Source of the DNA: JACKEQ01 sp041389565
Lineage (GTDB): Bacteria > Myxococcota_A > UBA796 > GCA-2862545
Reading direction: 5' to 3'
Length of the DNA stretch: 64,000 nt
NCBI GenBank assembly: GCA_041389565.1
Contig: JAWKRP010000004.1
Location: 372,001-436,000, forward strand
Positions within the stretch are counted from its first letter, which is position 1; the number at the start of each line of letters is the position of its first letter. The translations under genes were made by a program, and so were the position numbers. A model generated the notes under the pieces. It was not told the origin of the DNA. It saw only the letters and a program-made list of their open reading frames with translations, and did no database searches. Below are positions 42,980 to 51,396 of the stretch, piece after piece.

Positions 42980-43672
42980 ATGGCGAAGACGATCGTGGTG
43001 TGTGGATATGGGCCGGGCATCTCCGACGGGGTGGCCCGTCGGTTCGCGTCCGAGGGGTTCCAGGTGGCGCTCGTCGCGCGGTCCGCGGAGCGCAGCAACG
43101 CCGCTGCGGCCGAGCTCACCGCGGCCGGGCACGTCGCGCGGGCCTACCAGGCCGACCTCGGCGACGCCGGAGCCGTCGCGGCGCTCGTGGCGAAGGTGCG
43201 CAGCGAGCTCGGTCCGGTCACCGTGATCCATTGGAATGCGCTGGCCTTCGTCGCCGGCGACCTGCTCACGGCGAGCCCCGCCGAGATGCGCACGACGTTC
43301 GACGTGGCCGTCAACGGGCTCGTGGCGGCCGTCCAGGCGGCGCTGCCCGACCTCCGCGCACAGTCCGGCACCAGCGGGGTGCTCGTCACGGGCGGCGGGT
43401 TCGCCGGCTACGACCCCCAGCTCGACGAGCTGATCGCGAAGATCGACGTGATGGGTCTCGGTCTCGCCAAGGCCGCGCAGCGCAAGCTCACGGGCCTCCT
43501 GCACGCCAAGCTGAAGCCCGAGGGCGTGTACGTGGGCGAGGTGGTCGTGCTCGGCGCGGTCGTGGGAACCACCTTCGATCGTGGAGATGCACGCATCCAG
43601 CCCTCCGCCGTCGCGGATGCGTTCTGGAAGCAGTACACGGGGCGCGCGGGCCACACCGTCAGCGTCGGCTGA
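42980..43672 (+). CDS. Atypical SDR-fold protein
   Basis: A 230-residue Rossmann-fold protein. The nucleotide-binding motif is unusual (VVCGYGPGISDGVARRF in place of TGxxxGIG). It continues with VALVARSAERS, YQADLGDAGAVAALV, and VTVIHWNALAF where NNAG is normal. No YxxxK catalytic pair is visible (the region reads MGLGLAKAAQRKL), so it may bind a nucleotide without classical dehydrogenase chemistry. GGAGG lies 6 bases before the ATG. It is divergent from the frameshifted epimerase with 125 bp between them. Confidence 0.82.
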   Translation: MAKTIVVCGYGPGISDGVARRFASEGFQVALVARSAERSNAAAAELTAAGHVARAYQADLGDAGAVAALVAKVRSELGPVTVIHWNALAFVAGDLLTASPAEMRTTFDVAVNGLVAAVQAALPDLRAQSGTSGVLVTGGGFAGYDPQLDELIAKIDVMGLGLAKAAQRKLTGLLHAKLKPEGVYVGEVVVLGAVVGTTFDRGDARIQPSAVADAFWKQYTGRAGHTVSVG

Positions 43673-43687
43673 GCGGTCCGCCGAAGG

Positions 43688-45034
43688 TCAGCAGGGGCAG
43701 TCGCAGTACGCGAGCTCGTTCGTGCACTGCGACACGCCGTCGTCGCGCCTGAAGCGGGTGGTCCCGTTCCAGTCGAGCGTCCAGACGTCCCACTTCCCGT
43801 CGGATCCGAGGTCGAACGGGACGATCCGTGTGAGCCCGTAGGCCGGGATGGGCCCCGCGATGGTGGCCTTCTTCGCGGGATCGACGAGCGCCCACACCGC
43901 CTCGTTCACGTCCTCTCCGCCACACTCGACCAGGCCCTGCCCCGTCACCCAGGTGGCGGTCACCGCCACCAGGGGCGTGCCGCCCGACAGGTACCGCTCG
44001 AACAGGAGGGTCTCCGTGACGGGGTCGGGGCCCGCCTGGTCGTGGGCGATCTGGCGGTACCGGTTCCACGCCGGCTCGTCGTCGAGGACCGCCATCGCCG
44101 CGCGCGCTTCGGCATCCTCTTCCGCGAGCTGGTCGTCGAGGTCGGGTCTCGAGAGGCGTCCGCGCGTCGCGACCACGATCCCCCCGTCTGCATCGTCGGA
44201 ACCAGCCGCTTCGAGGCCGTCGCACGACAGCTCCGCCATCACGATGGGCGAGCCGCAGCCGGGCTCGTTCATCGGCCCGTCGTACCAGCCGAAGTGCGGC
44301 GTGCCCCGCGTGGCGCTCACGAACCCCTTCACCGTGCACGTCCCGGTGGGGCCGGACGTTCCCGAGGCCGTCCACGCGTCGCCGACCTGGTGCCCGCCCA
44401 GGGTCTCCGCGGCGATGGACCCGATCCACGTGGTGTCGGACACCTTGCGCGCCTTCCCGGCCTGGTCGAGCGCGGGACGTGCAACGACCTCGGCCACGTC
44501 GATGCGCACGAGGTGTCGGCCGTCGACGGTCTCGGCGAGCGCGGCCTCGGAGGGGCACGTGAGGACGGAGGGCTCCCGCTCCCCGCGACAGTACGCATCG
44601 ACCCGGGGCTGCGTGCCCACCCAGGTCCCGGCGTTCTTCGGGTAGTTGTCGATGCCCGCGGCCGTGAGCTGCTTGCTGAACGCCACGGCCCCCTTCCGGT
44701 CGGCGAAGGCCTGCGCGACGACGATCTCGAAGCACGGCTGGAGCGCCTTGAACTCCGTGGACGACAGGCGCGCGAGGTCGGCGCCCGCCACGGGGGGCTC
44801 GGGCGACAGCAGCTTCGTGGCGCCCTCGGGCACGTGTCCGAGCTCCTTCTTCGACGACAGGATGACGAGCCACCGGTCGCTGTACGCCTCGCCCGAGCGC
44901 GTCGCGATCGGACCATCGGTGGACGGCGGCGCGGGCGGTGCCGGCGCGGCGGCGGGCCCCGGGACGGCCGGCGTGGGCGCGCTGCCGGGCGTGGACGGCG
45001 TGGAACAGGCGAGCAGGACGAGCACGAGCGACAC
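43688..45034 (-). CDS. Predicted lipoprotein with a SPOR-like N-terminal region
   Basis: A 448-residue lipoprotein. The signal MSLVLVLLAC is followed by a Pro/Ala linker of about 30 residues. Residues 50-150 (SDRWLVILSSKKELG, CFEIVVAQAFADRKGAVAFSKQLTAAGID, TQPRVDAYCRG) resemble a SPOR fold with its alternating strand-helix pattern, though this is not certain. The rest is a Cys-containing beta-rich domain (CTVKGFVSATRG, VMAELSCDGLEA) ending in a Cys-rich tail (YCDCPC). If the SPOR assignment is right it may bind denuded peptidoglycan at the septum. It converges with the atypical SDR gene with 15 bp between. Confidence 0.7.
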   Translation of the reverse strand: MSLVLVLLACSTPSTPGSAPTPAVPGPAAAPAPPAPPSTDGPIATRSGEAYSDRWLVILSSKKELGHVPEGATKLLSPEPPVAGADLARLSSTEFKALQPCFEIVVAQAFADRKGAVAFSKQLTAAGIDNYPKNAGTWVGTQPRVDAYCRGEREPSVLTCPSEAALAETVDGRHLVRIDVAEVVARPALDQAGKARKVSDTTWIGSIAAETLGGHQVGDAWTASGTSGPTGTCTVKGFVSATRGTPHFGWYDGPMNEPGCGSPIVMAELSCDGLEAAGSDDADGGIVVATRGRLSRPDLDDQLAEEDAEARAAMAVLDDEPAWNRYRQIAHDQAGPDPVTETLLFERYLSGGTPLVAVTATWVTGQGLVECGGEDVNEAVWALVDPAKKATIAGPIPAYGLTRIVPFDLGSDGKWDVWTLDWNGTTRFRRDDGVSQCTNELAYCDCPC

Positions 45035-45080
45035 GGCGACTCCTTCGGGAGCGCGACTCTACCGCGGGCGGCTCGAACGC

Positions 45081-45452
45081 TCAGCCGCGCTGGACGCCCA
45101 CGATCGTCGCGGTGCATCCGAATCCGGACGTGCACGAGATCTGGAAGCCCCGGGACTGCAGCTCGGACGTGGGCAGGGAGCGCCCCGTGTAGCGCTGCTG
45201 GCCGTTCGTCCCCGGACACCAGAGGTAGAGCGTGCCCGTGTAGGCGTCCGGCACGGTGAAGTGCGTCCAGCCCGTGTGGTTCGGCTGGAGGGTGAGGGCG
45301 TCGAACCGGGGCTGCCGTTGGGTCGAGCTGCGCGAGATGTCACAGCGACGGGGGGTGCCGACCTCGCTGATGCCCCGCACGGACACCGTGCGGGCCTGGG
45401 CCATCGAAGGGACGGACAGAGCGAGGACGACGAGAGCGAGCGTGGTGCGCAT
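45081..45452 (-). CDS. Small secreted protein, 123 aa
   Basis: An exported hypothetical protein. MRTTLALVVLALSVPSMAQA is a clean type I signal peptide with AQA as the cleavage site. The mature part (about 103 residues) is beta-rich with three Cys pairs possible (RRCDIS, LWCPGT, SCTSGFGC) and ends in TATIVGVQRG. GGAGG lies 5 bases before the ATG. The upstream 157 bp is shared with the divergent kinase gene. Family unknown. Confidence 0.75.
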   Translation of the reverse strand: MRTTLALVVLALSVPSMAQARTVSVRGISEVGTPRRCDISRSSTQRQPRFDALTLQPNHTGWTHFTVPDAYTGTLYLWCPGTNGQQRYTGRSLPTSELQSRGFQISCTSGFGCTATIVGVQRG

Positions 45453-45533
45453 GGAACCTCCGGCTCGGGGGATTGCAGCGACCGTGCCGCCCGCGATGTC
45501 GCGATTCCCGGCTTCTGCCCGTTGCGCTCGGCT

Positions 45534-45562
45534 GGGCGCCCACCTGGGGTCGTCGGGCGCCC
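45534..45562 (+). promoter_or_regulatory. Pair of GGGCGCCC palindromes 21 bp apart upstream of the kinase
   Basis: GGGCGCCC at 45534-45541 and 45555-45562, centre to centre 21 bp (two helical turns), lie 26-54 bp upstream of a TATCCT hexamer (45588-45593). The second site extends to GGGCGCCCGGTCGC, identical to the first site of the pair at 48478-48506. They would fit one regulator bound twice on the same face of the DNA. Confidence 0.45.
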
Positions 45563-45609
45563 GGTCGCGCGGCGGTGCGCACCGGTCTATCCTCGGCCGG
45601 GGAGGGGAC

Positions 45610-48474
45610 CTGGAGCCGTACCGGCTGGAGGAGCGCGTCGCCGAAGGGGCGCACGGGCGGGTGTGGCGCGCGGTGCACGAGCCCACGGGTACGGTCGTGG
45701 CCGTGAAGCTGCTGCGAGGTGAGGTCCACGCCCTCGAAGCCGAGGCGGGCGCCATCGCCCGGGTCGACCACCCGCACATCGTGCCCATCCTGGACCTCGG
45801 GCGGCTCGACCGGGAGGTCGACGGTGTGCCCGCGGGCTCCGGCTACCTGGTGATGCCGTGGGTCGACCGGACGCTCGTGGACCTTCCGCTCGACGCCTCC
45901 GGAGTGCTGCGTGTGGCCCGTCAGCTGCTGGAAGCGCTGGCCCACGTACACGCACGGGGTGTGCTGCACCTCGATCTGAAGCCCGCCAACGTGCTCGTCC
46001 ACGACGGCGACGCGATGCTGGCCGACTTCAGCGTCGCCCGCACCTCCGACGCCGGAGACGGGCGCATCCGCGGGACTCCCCGGTACATGGCGCCCGAGAT
46101 GTTCGGCGGGCACGGGGTCGGTGAGGCCAGCGACCGCTACGCGCTCGGCTGCGTCGTGTTCGAGCAGATCACCGGTCACACGCCGTTCCCGTCGGGCTCC
46201 GTCGCCGAGCTGGCCGAGGCCCACCGCACACAGCCGGTCCCGGCGCTCCCCGATTCCGTCGACCCCGCGCTGGCCCGCTGGCTTCGGCGCATGCTCGCGA
46301 AGTCGCCCTCGGACCGGTTCCCGTCCGACCGTGCGGCACGTGACGCGCTGCTCGCGGTCCAACCCGGGCCGGGCGTGGAGGGGATGCGGGACCCCGACCC
46401 GTCCATGACGCTCGATGCGACGCCCGCCTGGCTCGATCTCGGGGCCCCGCCCGAGGGGACCTCCCCGGACCCCGTCGACCTCGGAGTCCCGGACGACTGG
46501 CGCGTGACCCACAGCCCCGTCCGCGGCCGCCTGACGGAGGTCAGCAGTGGCTCCGTGCGGCTGCTCCAGCTGCGCGCGCTGCCCACCGTCGGGCGGTCGT
46601 CGGAGCGCGACCGGCTGTGGGAGTGCCTGCGTGAGGTGGAGCGCGCGGGTGGACCGCGGGCCGTCGTGCTGCGGGGCCCCGTCGGGGTCGGGGTCAGCCA
46701 CCTGGCCCGCTGGCTCCAGGTCCACGCCGTGGAGCTGGGCGTCGCGGTCCCCCTGGAGCTCGGGGACACCGCTCCGACCGGGCGCGTCGGCGTCGTGACG
46801 CTCGATGCTCCCCACGCCGTGGCCCATCGCCGGGTCCTCGCCGCGCTGGGCGCCCCGGAGCGGGGCGCGGTGCTGTACGTGCTCGCCCAGGAGGCTCCCG
46901 CCGACCCCTTCCTGGTGGCGGCGGGCGCCACAGTCGTGGAGGTCGGGCCGATGCCGTTCGAGGACCACGTCGTGCTGACCGCACAGCTGCTGCAGGTCGA
47001 GCGGGACGTGGCCTACGCCCTCTACACCGACTCCGCCGGGTTCCCGGGGCGGACGATCGCGCGCGTCGGCGCGTGGCTGCGGGACGGGACCCTCGTGGCG
47101 CACGGCTCCTCCTACCGGTTCGCGCGAGAGCCGAGCGACGACGACGACGGGATCGAGCTCCCGGAGGGCGAGGCCCGCATCGCGCTCGAAGTGGCGGGGG
47201 CCTTCGACGGTGTCGTCCCCCACGCGGACTGGGTGGTGGGCTGCGAGGTGCGCGGGCTCGTGCGCGCCGACCGCCTGCTCACGACCATGCCGGACCGCCT
47301 CGCGCGCGTCGGTGGCGACGTGCTCGTGCGCGACCCCGAGATCCTCGCTGCCCTCCGGTCCTCTCCGCAGCGCCTCGAGCACGTCGCCGCGCTCGCGGCC
47401 GCAGGGGTGGGCGACCGCCTCCAGCGCGCGCGATGGTGGGTGGAGGTCGGTGCGGGCGAGCGTGGCGCATCCCTCGCGCTCGACGAGGCGGCGGCACGGG
47501 TCCGCGGGCGTGCGGTGCTCGTGCTGCCGCTGCTCGAGGTCGCTGCAGCAGGGCTGTCCAGCGTCGCCGAATCGACCCTGCACGTCCGGCTTTGGTTCCT
47601 GCAGGGCTGGTGGTTCGCGGCGTTCCGGCGCCTCGCGGACGCCGACGAACGGCTCACGAGGCTCCGCGAGCCCGACGGAAGTCCCGTGCACGCCGCCGTG
47701 CTCGAGGTCCAGATCCTGAACGCCCGTGGGCACCGGTCCGCGTGCCTCGAGCGTGCGGCCGGGGTGAGCCCGGAGGACCCCGAGCTCGCGATGCGGGTGC
47801 AGTTCGTCGCGGGGAACGCAGCGGCCGGAGAGGGGGACGTCGCGCGCATGACGGCGTGCTTCGAGGCCGGTGCAGGATTCGCCCGTCAGGCCGGGCTCGG
47901 CTCGTGGGAGGCCGCGAACCTCGTCGACCTGTCGGGCTGGCTCGGTCGACACGGCGCCACCGACGTGTCGAGACGGGTGGCCGAGCGGGCGCTCGAGGCG
48001 GCCGAGCGCAACGGTGAGGCGGAGATGGCCGCCATGGCGCGGATCAACATCGCTGGAGCGCTGAAGCGGTCGGGCGACCTCCAGGGCGCGCGCGCGGCGT
48101 TCGCGCGTGCCGAGCGGGAGCTGGAGCGCGCGGGGTCCATCGTGAGCCTCCACGCCCGGCTGATGCGCCTGATCTCGGACCTCGAGCAGGGCGAGCCCGT
48201 CCGCACCCGGCTGACGTCGCTACGCGCGGTGTTCGGGGCCTTCCCGAACGCCACCGCCGACCAGGTGTTCGCCCTGGCCGGCGAAGCCCTGGCGTCCGCG
48301 CGGGAAGGCGAGCCCGAGCGCGCGCGGGAGCGGTCCGCGGAGCTGGTGGAGCGCCTGACGGCCCAGCCCGAGGCCCTCGACGAAGACCTGCGCGTGCTGG
48401 TCTCCGACCTCGCGGGCGCGTTGTCCGATGCGGCGCTGTCCGACGCGCTGCGGGCCCGGCTCCTGCGCGCGTAG
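45610..48474 (+). CDS. Ser/Thr protein kinase with P-loop ATPase and TPR-like regions
   Basis: A protein of about 954 residues. The kinase domain has VAEGAHGRVWRA, Lys 33 in VAVK, HLDLKPAN at 120-127 (Leu in place of the HRD Arg), DFS at 139-141 in place of DFG, and APEMF. Activity is possible but the changes are unusual. A P-loop ATPase-like domain follows (RGPVGVGVSH, Gly 356 onward), then helical TPR-like repeats to the end. The start is uncertain. CTG 45610 has GGAGGGG 3-4 bases upstream and TATCCT 16 bases before it, and similarity begins at once (EPYRLEERV). The nearest in-frame ATG (45496) has no Shine-Dalgarno sequence and would add low-information sequence. The architecture matches the kinase at 21750-24863. 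Confidence 0.82.
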   Translation: MEPYRLEERVAEGAHGRVWRAVHEPTGTVVAVKLLRGEVHALEAEAGAIARVDHPHIVPILDLGRLDREVDGVPAGSGYLVMPWVDRTLVDLPLDASGVLRVARQLLEALAHVHARGVLHLDLKPANVLVHDGDAMLADFSVARTSDAGDGRIRGTPRYMAPEMFGGHGVGEASDRYALGCVVFEQITGHTPFPSGSVAELAEAHRTQPVPALPDSVDPALARWLRRMLAKSPSDRFPSDRAARDALLAVQPGPGVEGMRDPDPSMTLDATPAWLDLGAPPEGTSPDPVDLGVPDDWRVTHSPVRGRLTEVSSGSVRLLQLRALPTVGRSSERDRLWECLREVERAGGPRAVVLRGPVGVGVSHLARWLQVHAVELGVAVPLELGDTAPTGRVGVVTLDAPHAVAHRRVLAALGAPERGAVLYVLAQEAPADPFLVAAGATVVEVGPMPFEDHVVLTAQLLQVERDVAYALYTDSAGFPGRTIARVGAWLRDGTLVAHGSSYRFAREPSDDDDGIELPEGEARIALEVAGAFDGVVPHADWVVGCEVRGLVRADRLLTTMPDRLARVGGDVLVRDPEILAALRSSPQRLEHVAALAAAGVGDRLQRARWWVEVGAGERGASLALDEAAARVRGRAVLVLPLLEVAAAGLSSVAESTLHVRLWFLQGWWFAAFRRLADADERLTRLREPDGSPVHAAVLEVQILNARGHRSACLERAAGVSPEDPELAMRVQFVAGNAAAGEGDVARMTACFEAGAGFARQAGLGSWEAANLVDLSGWLGRHGATDVSRRVAERALEAAERNGEAEMAAMARINIAGALKRSGDLQGARAAFARAERELERAGSIVSLHARLMRLISDLEQGEPVRTRLTSLRAVFGAFPNATADQVFALAGEALASAREGEPERARERSAELVERLTAQPEALDEDLRVLVSDLAGALSDAALSDALRARLLRA

Positions 48475-48477
48475 GGT

Positions 48478-48506
48478 GGGCGCCCGGTCGCACCCGGTGG
48501 GCGCCC
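48478..48506 (+). promoter_or_regulatory. Second pair of GGGCGCCC palindromes, 21 bp apart
   Basis: GGGCGCCC at 48478-48485 and 48499-48506, inside the 12-bp direct repeats GGTGGGCGCCCG at 48475-48486 and 48496-48507. The spacing is the same 21 bp as in the pair upstream of the kinase. They lie 83-111 bp before the TTG of the next lipoprotein gene. Because each site is self-complementary the pair could also fold into a GC-rich hairpin and stop the kinase transcript. Confidence 0.45.
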
Positions 48507-48588
48507 GATGCACGTGAACGCTCGAAGCTCTCGAATCGCGCGAGATCCGCTGGCACCCGCCCTGCACCCGGGCACGGCGGAGGTTCTC

Positions 48589-49107
48589 TTGAAAGACCAT
48601 ACACCCCTCGCATTCCTCACCGTGCTGATCCTGGCCCTGTCCGCCTGCGGCGACGCGTCCGAACCCGGCGGAGCGGGCACGTCCGCGCCGGGCATCGAGG
48701 CGGCCCCCTCGTCCGGGCCCGTCGAGAAGGCCGGCTTCACCACCGTGCTGCCCGTCGGCTGGGAGATCCTGGCCGACGACTACGACCGCATGGGCCTGAT
48801 GACGCTCGCGCAGCAGGGCACGGGCGGAAAGCAGTCGATCGCCCTGAAGTTCGAGAAGATCCGCTACGACCGGGACCCGATGGACGACGTGAAGCGCTTC
48901 GCGGACCAGCAGAAGGGCACGCCTGCCGAGTCGGTGACGCACAACGGCATCCAGTGGGCCCGCACGCGCATCGCGTACATGGGGGTCGAGCAGACGCTCT
49001 ACATCACCGGCCACGACGGCACGAAGGTGACGTTCACGGTCGTCGGCGACGACTACGAGACGAGCCCGGCCGTGAAGGCCGTGTTCGACGCGCTGGTGCT
49101 CCGTTGA
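48589..49107 (+). CDS. Predicted lipoprotein, 172 aa
   Basis: A hypothetical lipoprotein. TTG at 48589 follows GGAGG (48579-48583) by 5 bases and starts a complete signal (FLTVLILALSAC, Gly at +2); longer frames upstream lack such support. After a Gly/Ser/Pro linker there is one compact domain of about 130 residues: FTTVLPVGWEILADDYDRMGLMTL, IALKFEKIRY, MDDVKRFADQQKG, WARTRIAYMGVEQTLYITG and VTFTVVGDDYETSPAVKAVFDALV. This strand-helix pattern resembles PsbP/DUF1795-like domains. Its stop overlaps the TTG of the next lipoprotein gene, so they are coupled. Confidence 0.78.
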   Translation: MKDHTPLAFLTVLILALSACGDASEPGGAGTSAPGIEAAPSSGPVEKAGFTTVLPVGWEILADDYDRMGLMTLAQQGTGGKQSIALKFEKIRYDRDPMDDVKRFADQQKGTPAESVTHNGIQWARTRIAYMGVEQTLYITGHDGTKVTFTVVGDDYETSPAVKAVFDALVLR

Positions 49108-51359
49108 GCCCGCGGTTCGGGGTGGTCCCCCTCGTCCTGCTGTGCGCGCTCGGCTGCAAGGACGACCCGTCCGTGGGTCCCGAGGCCGATACCGACACTG
49201 ACACCGATACGGACACCGACACCGACGCCGATGCGGACACCGACACCGACGCCGATGCGGACACCGATGCGGACGCCGACACGGACACCGACGCGGACAC
49301 AGACACAGACGCCGACACGGACACCGACACCGACCCGCCCACCGGTGCGGGTGTGCTGTCGTTCGAGACCGTGTGGGGCAGCAACATCGCGCAGGCCTTC
49401 CAGGGCAGCACGTGGCAGGCCATTCTCGACCTGAACGTGTACGAAGCGGCCGGTCACCAGCTCGTGTTCATGCTGTGCGAGACCACCGACCCCACGTGCG
49501 AGGCCCCCGTGCTCGTGCGCGAGGTGTCCGCGACGGAGTCCGACGGTGCGGCCATCCAGGGCTCGTTCGGTCCGGACGTCGACCTCGCCGACCTCCCCGA
49601 GGGGTCGTTCCTGTTCACCGTGTTCGCGGACTCGGGGCTCTCGCGGTCCCGTGGGTACGCGTGGAACGACGGGTTCGCCACGAACGAGACCGCCTGGGGT
49701 GGCGTGGTCAGCGAGCTCGACGCGATGCTGTCCGCCACGACGCAGTCGCAGGGCGTGAACCCACCTCCCACGACGCTCCCCGTGACCATCACGACCACAC
49801 CGCAGGACCTCGGCACCCTCACGCTGGCGCACTTCCACGAGCGGGACGTGAGCCCGCCGGTCCCGACCGAGAACGGGCGGGTGATCGTGGCCGTCGAGGA
49901 GGGCGTGCGGCTGGTCGATCTGAACACCTTCGAGGTGGAGGACGCACCCGGGTTCCTCGACGAGACCTTCCAGATGCTCGACAGCGCGCAGGTCCCGGTC
50001 GCGGGGTCGGTGTGCGGCATGGTCGATGCGGGAGACGGGCTCGTGTGGCTCCTGTACGACGGGGACGACGGGTCGGCGTTCGCCATCCCGTTCGACGCGG
50101 ACGCGCGCGCGCAGGTCGGGCGGAACCGCGTGGATCTCGGGGTGACCGACGCTCCGTGCCGCGGGATCGCAGCGGACCTCGGCGGCGTGCCGCACCTCCT
50201 CCTCACGAGGGCGGGCGCATCGCGGATCAACGAGCCCGCCGGAGCGGCCGGCGAGGGCTTCTGGGTCGCGGACGTGAGCGGGATCGCGAGCTCCGACGCG
50301 ACGGCGACCTTCCACGACGGGAACACCGATCCGCTGTTCGACTGGGGCATCGACGACCTGGTGGTGCACGAGGACACCGTGCTGCTGTCGGTGTCGCCGT
50401 CGACCACCGATCTCGGCGCGCCCGCGGCCTGTCAGGGCATGCACTGCGTGTTCGAGGCCACGGTGACGGGCGGAACGCTCGATGTGACGCCGTCCGGAGC
50501 GTACGACTACACCGTCGTGATGCCCCAGGCCGACGGGGTCACGACCGCACAGGGCCTGATCGACTGCGCCTGGACGAACCCGTGGGCGGGACTGTCGCTC
50601 GCGTCCTTCCACGACGGGCGCGATCTGCTGTTCGTCGGGGGCTGCACGCAGATCGCGGTCCTCGATGCCGACACCCGCGCACTGGAGGACCTCGATCCGG
50701 TGCTGTTCGGGCAGCAGAACCTCGACGCCAGCCTGTACGGACAGGGGTTCACGAGCTTCTCGCCCTCTCCCGACGGCCAGACGCTGTGGGCGCTGCCGCA
50801 GAAGAAGAGCGTGGTGCACCTGTACGTCCAGAAGGGGCTCGATCCGAACGACCGGCAGACCTTCAACCGGTACATGGTGCTCCCGATCGACCTGTCCTCG
50901 GGCAGCCAGCCCGCACCCGACGCGAGCTACGCCACGGTCGATCTCGACGGGTACACGGGCCTCACGAACATCGGCCCGTACGAGACACCCGCCGTCGATC
51001 CGGGGGTCGACCTCAACTTCGGGCACCAGGTCGTCTACCAGATGTACTGGCTCCCTTCGACGGCCGGCTCCACGTTCCAGGCCGCCTCGATCCCCACCGG
51101 TCCCACGATGGTGGCGGCGGGGGCCTCGCTGTGGGTCCGCGGCTCCGGCATCCCGGGGATCTCGGGGCTCGGGAAGGCCGGTGACGTCGAGGTGCTCGAC
51201 CTCGCCTCCCGCTCCCCCGTGCTGTTCCCGGCCGCTGGCGAGCCGTTCTACGGGTACTGGACCGGAGGTCCCGGCGGCGACGTGAAGACGGGGTTCGACC
51301 TGTCGCCGGGGGTCGCCGGAGAGCGGTCGACCTACGGCCTGGCCTACCTCGAGCTGTGA
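49104..51359 (+). CDS. Large lipoprotein with Asp-Thr/Ala linker
   Basis: A 751-residue predicted surface lipoprotein. The TTG at 49104 overlaps the preceding stop (TTGA) and gives a signal ending in LLCALGC with Lys at +2. A linker of about 50 Asp-Thr/Ala residues (encoded at 49181-49340 by a 6-bp repeat) leads to a large beta-rich body. Blades of a propeller are suggested by GRVIVAVEEGVRLVDLNTF, GDGLVWLLYDGDDGSAFAI, VHEDTVLLSVSPSTTD, DLLFVGGCTQIAVLDADTR and FSPSPDGQTLWALPQKK. No catalytic residues were recognised. It is in one unit with the small lipoprotein upstream. Confidence 0.82.
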   Translation: MSPRFGVVPLVLLCALGCKDDPSVGPEADTDTDTDTDTDTDADADTDTDADADTDADADTDTDADTDTDADTDTDTDPPTGAGVLSFETVWGSNIAQAFQGSTWQAILDLNVYEAAGHQLVFMLCETTDPTCEAPVLVREVSATESDGAAIQGSFGPDVDLADLPEGSFLFTVFADSGLSRSRGYAWNDGFATNETAWGGVVSELDAMLSATTQSQGVNPPPTTLPVTITTTPQDLGTLTLAHFHERDVSPPVPTENGRVIVAVEEGVRLVDLNTFEVEDAPGFLDETFQMLDSAQVPVAGSVCGMVDAGDGLVWLLYDGDDGSAFAIPFDADARAQVGRNRVDLGVTDAPCRGIAADLGGVPHLLLTRAGASRINEPAGAAGEGFWVADVSGIASSDATATFHDGNTDPLFDWGIDDLVVHEDTVLLSVSPSTTDLGAPAACQGMHCVFEATVTGGTLDVTPSGAYDYTVVMPQADGVTTAQGLIDCAWTNPWAGLSLASFHDGRDLLFVGGCTQIAVLDADTRALEDLDPVLFGQQNLDASLYGQGFTSFSPSPDGQTLWALPQKKSVVHLYVQKGLDPNDRQTFNRYMVLPIDLSSGSQPAPDASYATVDLDGYTGLTNIGPYETPAVDPGVDLNFGHQVVYQMYWLPSTAGSTFQAASIPTGPTMVAAGASLWVRGSGIPGISGLGKAGDVEVLDLASRSPVLFPAAGEPFYGYWTGGPGGDVKTGFDLSPGVAGERSTYGLAYLEL

Positions 51360-51396
51360 CGGAGCGGTCTGCCGGCGGTTCCGTTAGGGGCCGTCG

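Noticed and set aside
45496..45609. N-terminal extension of the second kinase from ATG 45496
   Set aside because: The segment is R/G/A/S-rich, has no ribosome site and overlaps the paired palindromes and the TATCCT box, so it looks like promoter DNA. The choice stays uncertain because CTG starts are rare.
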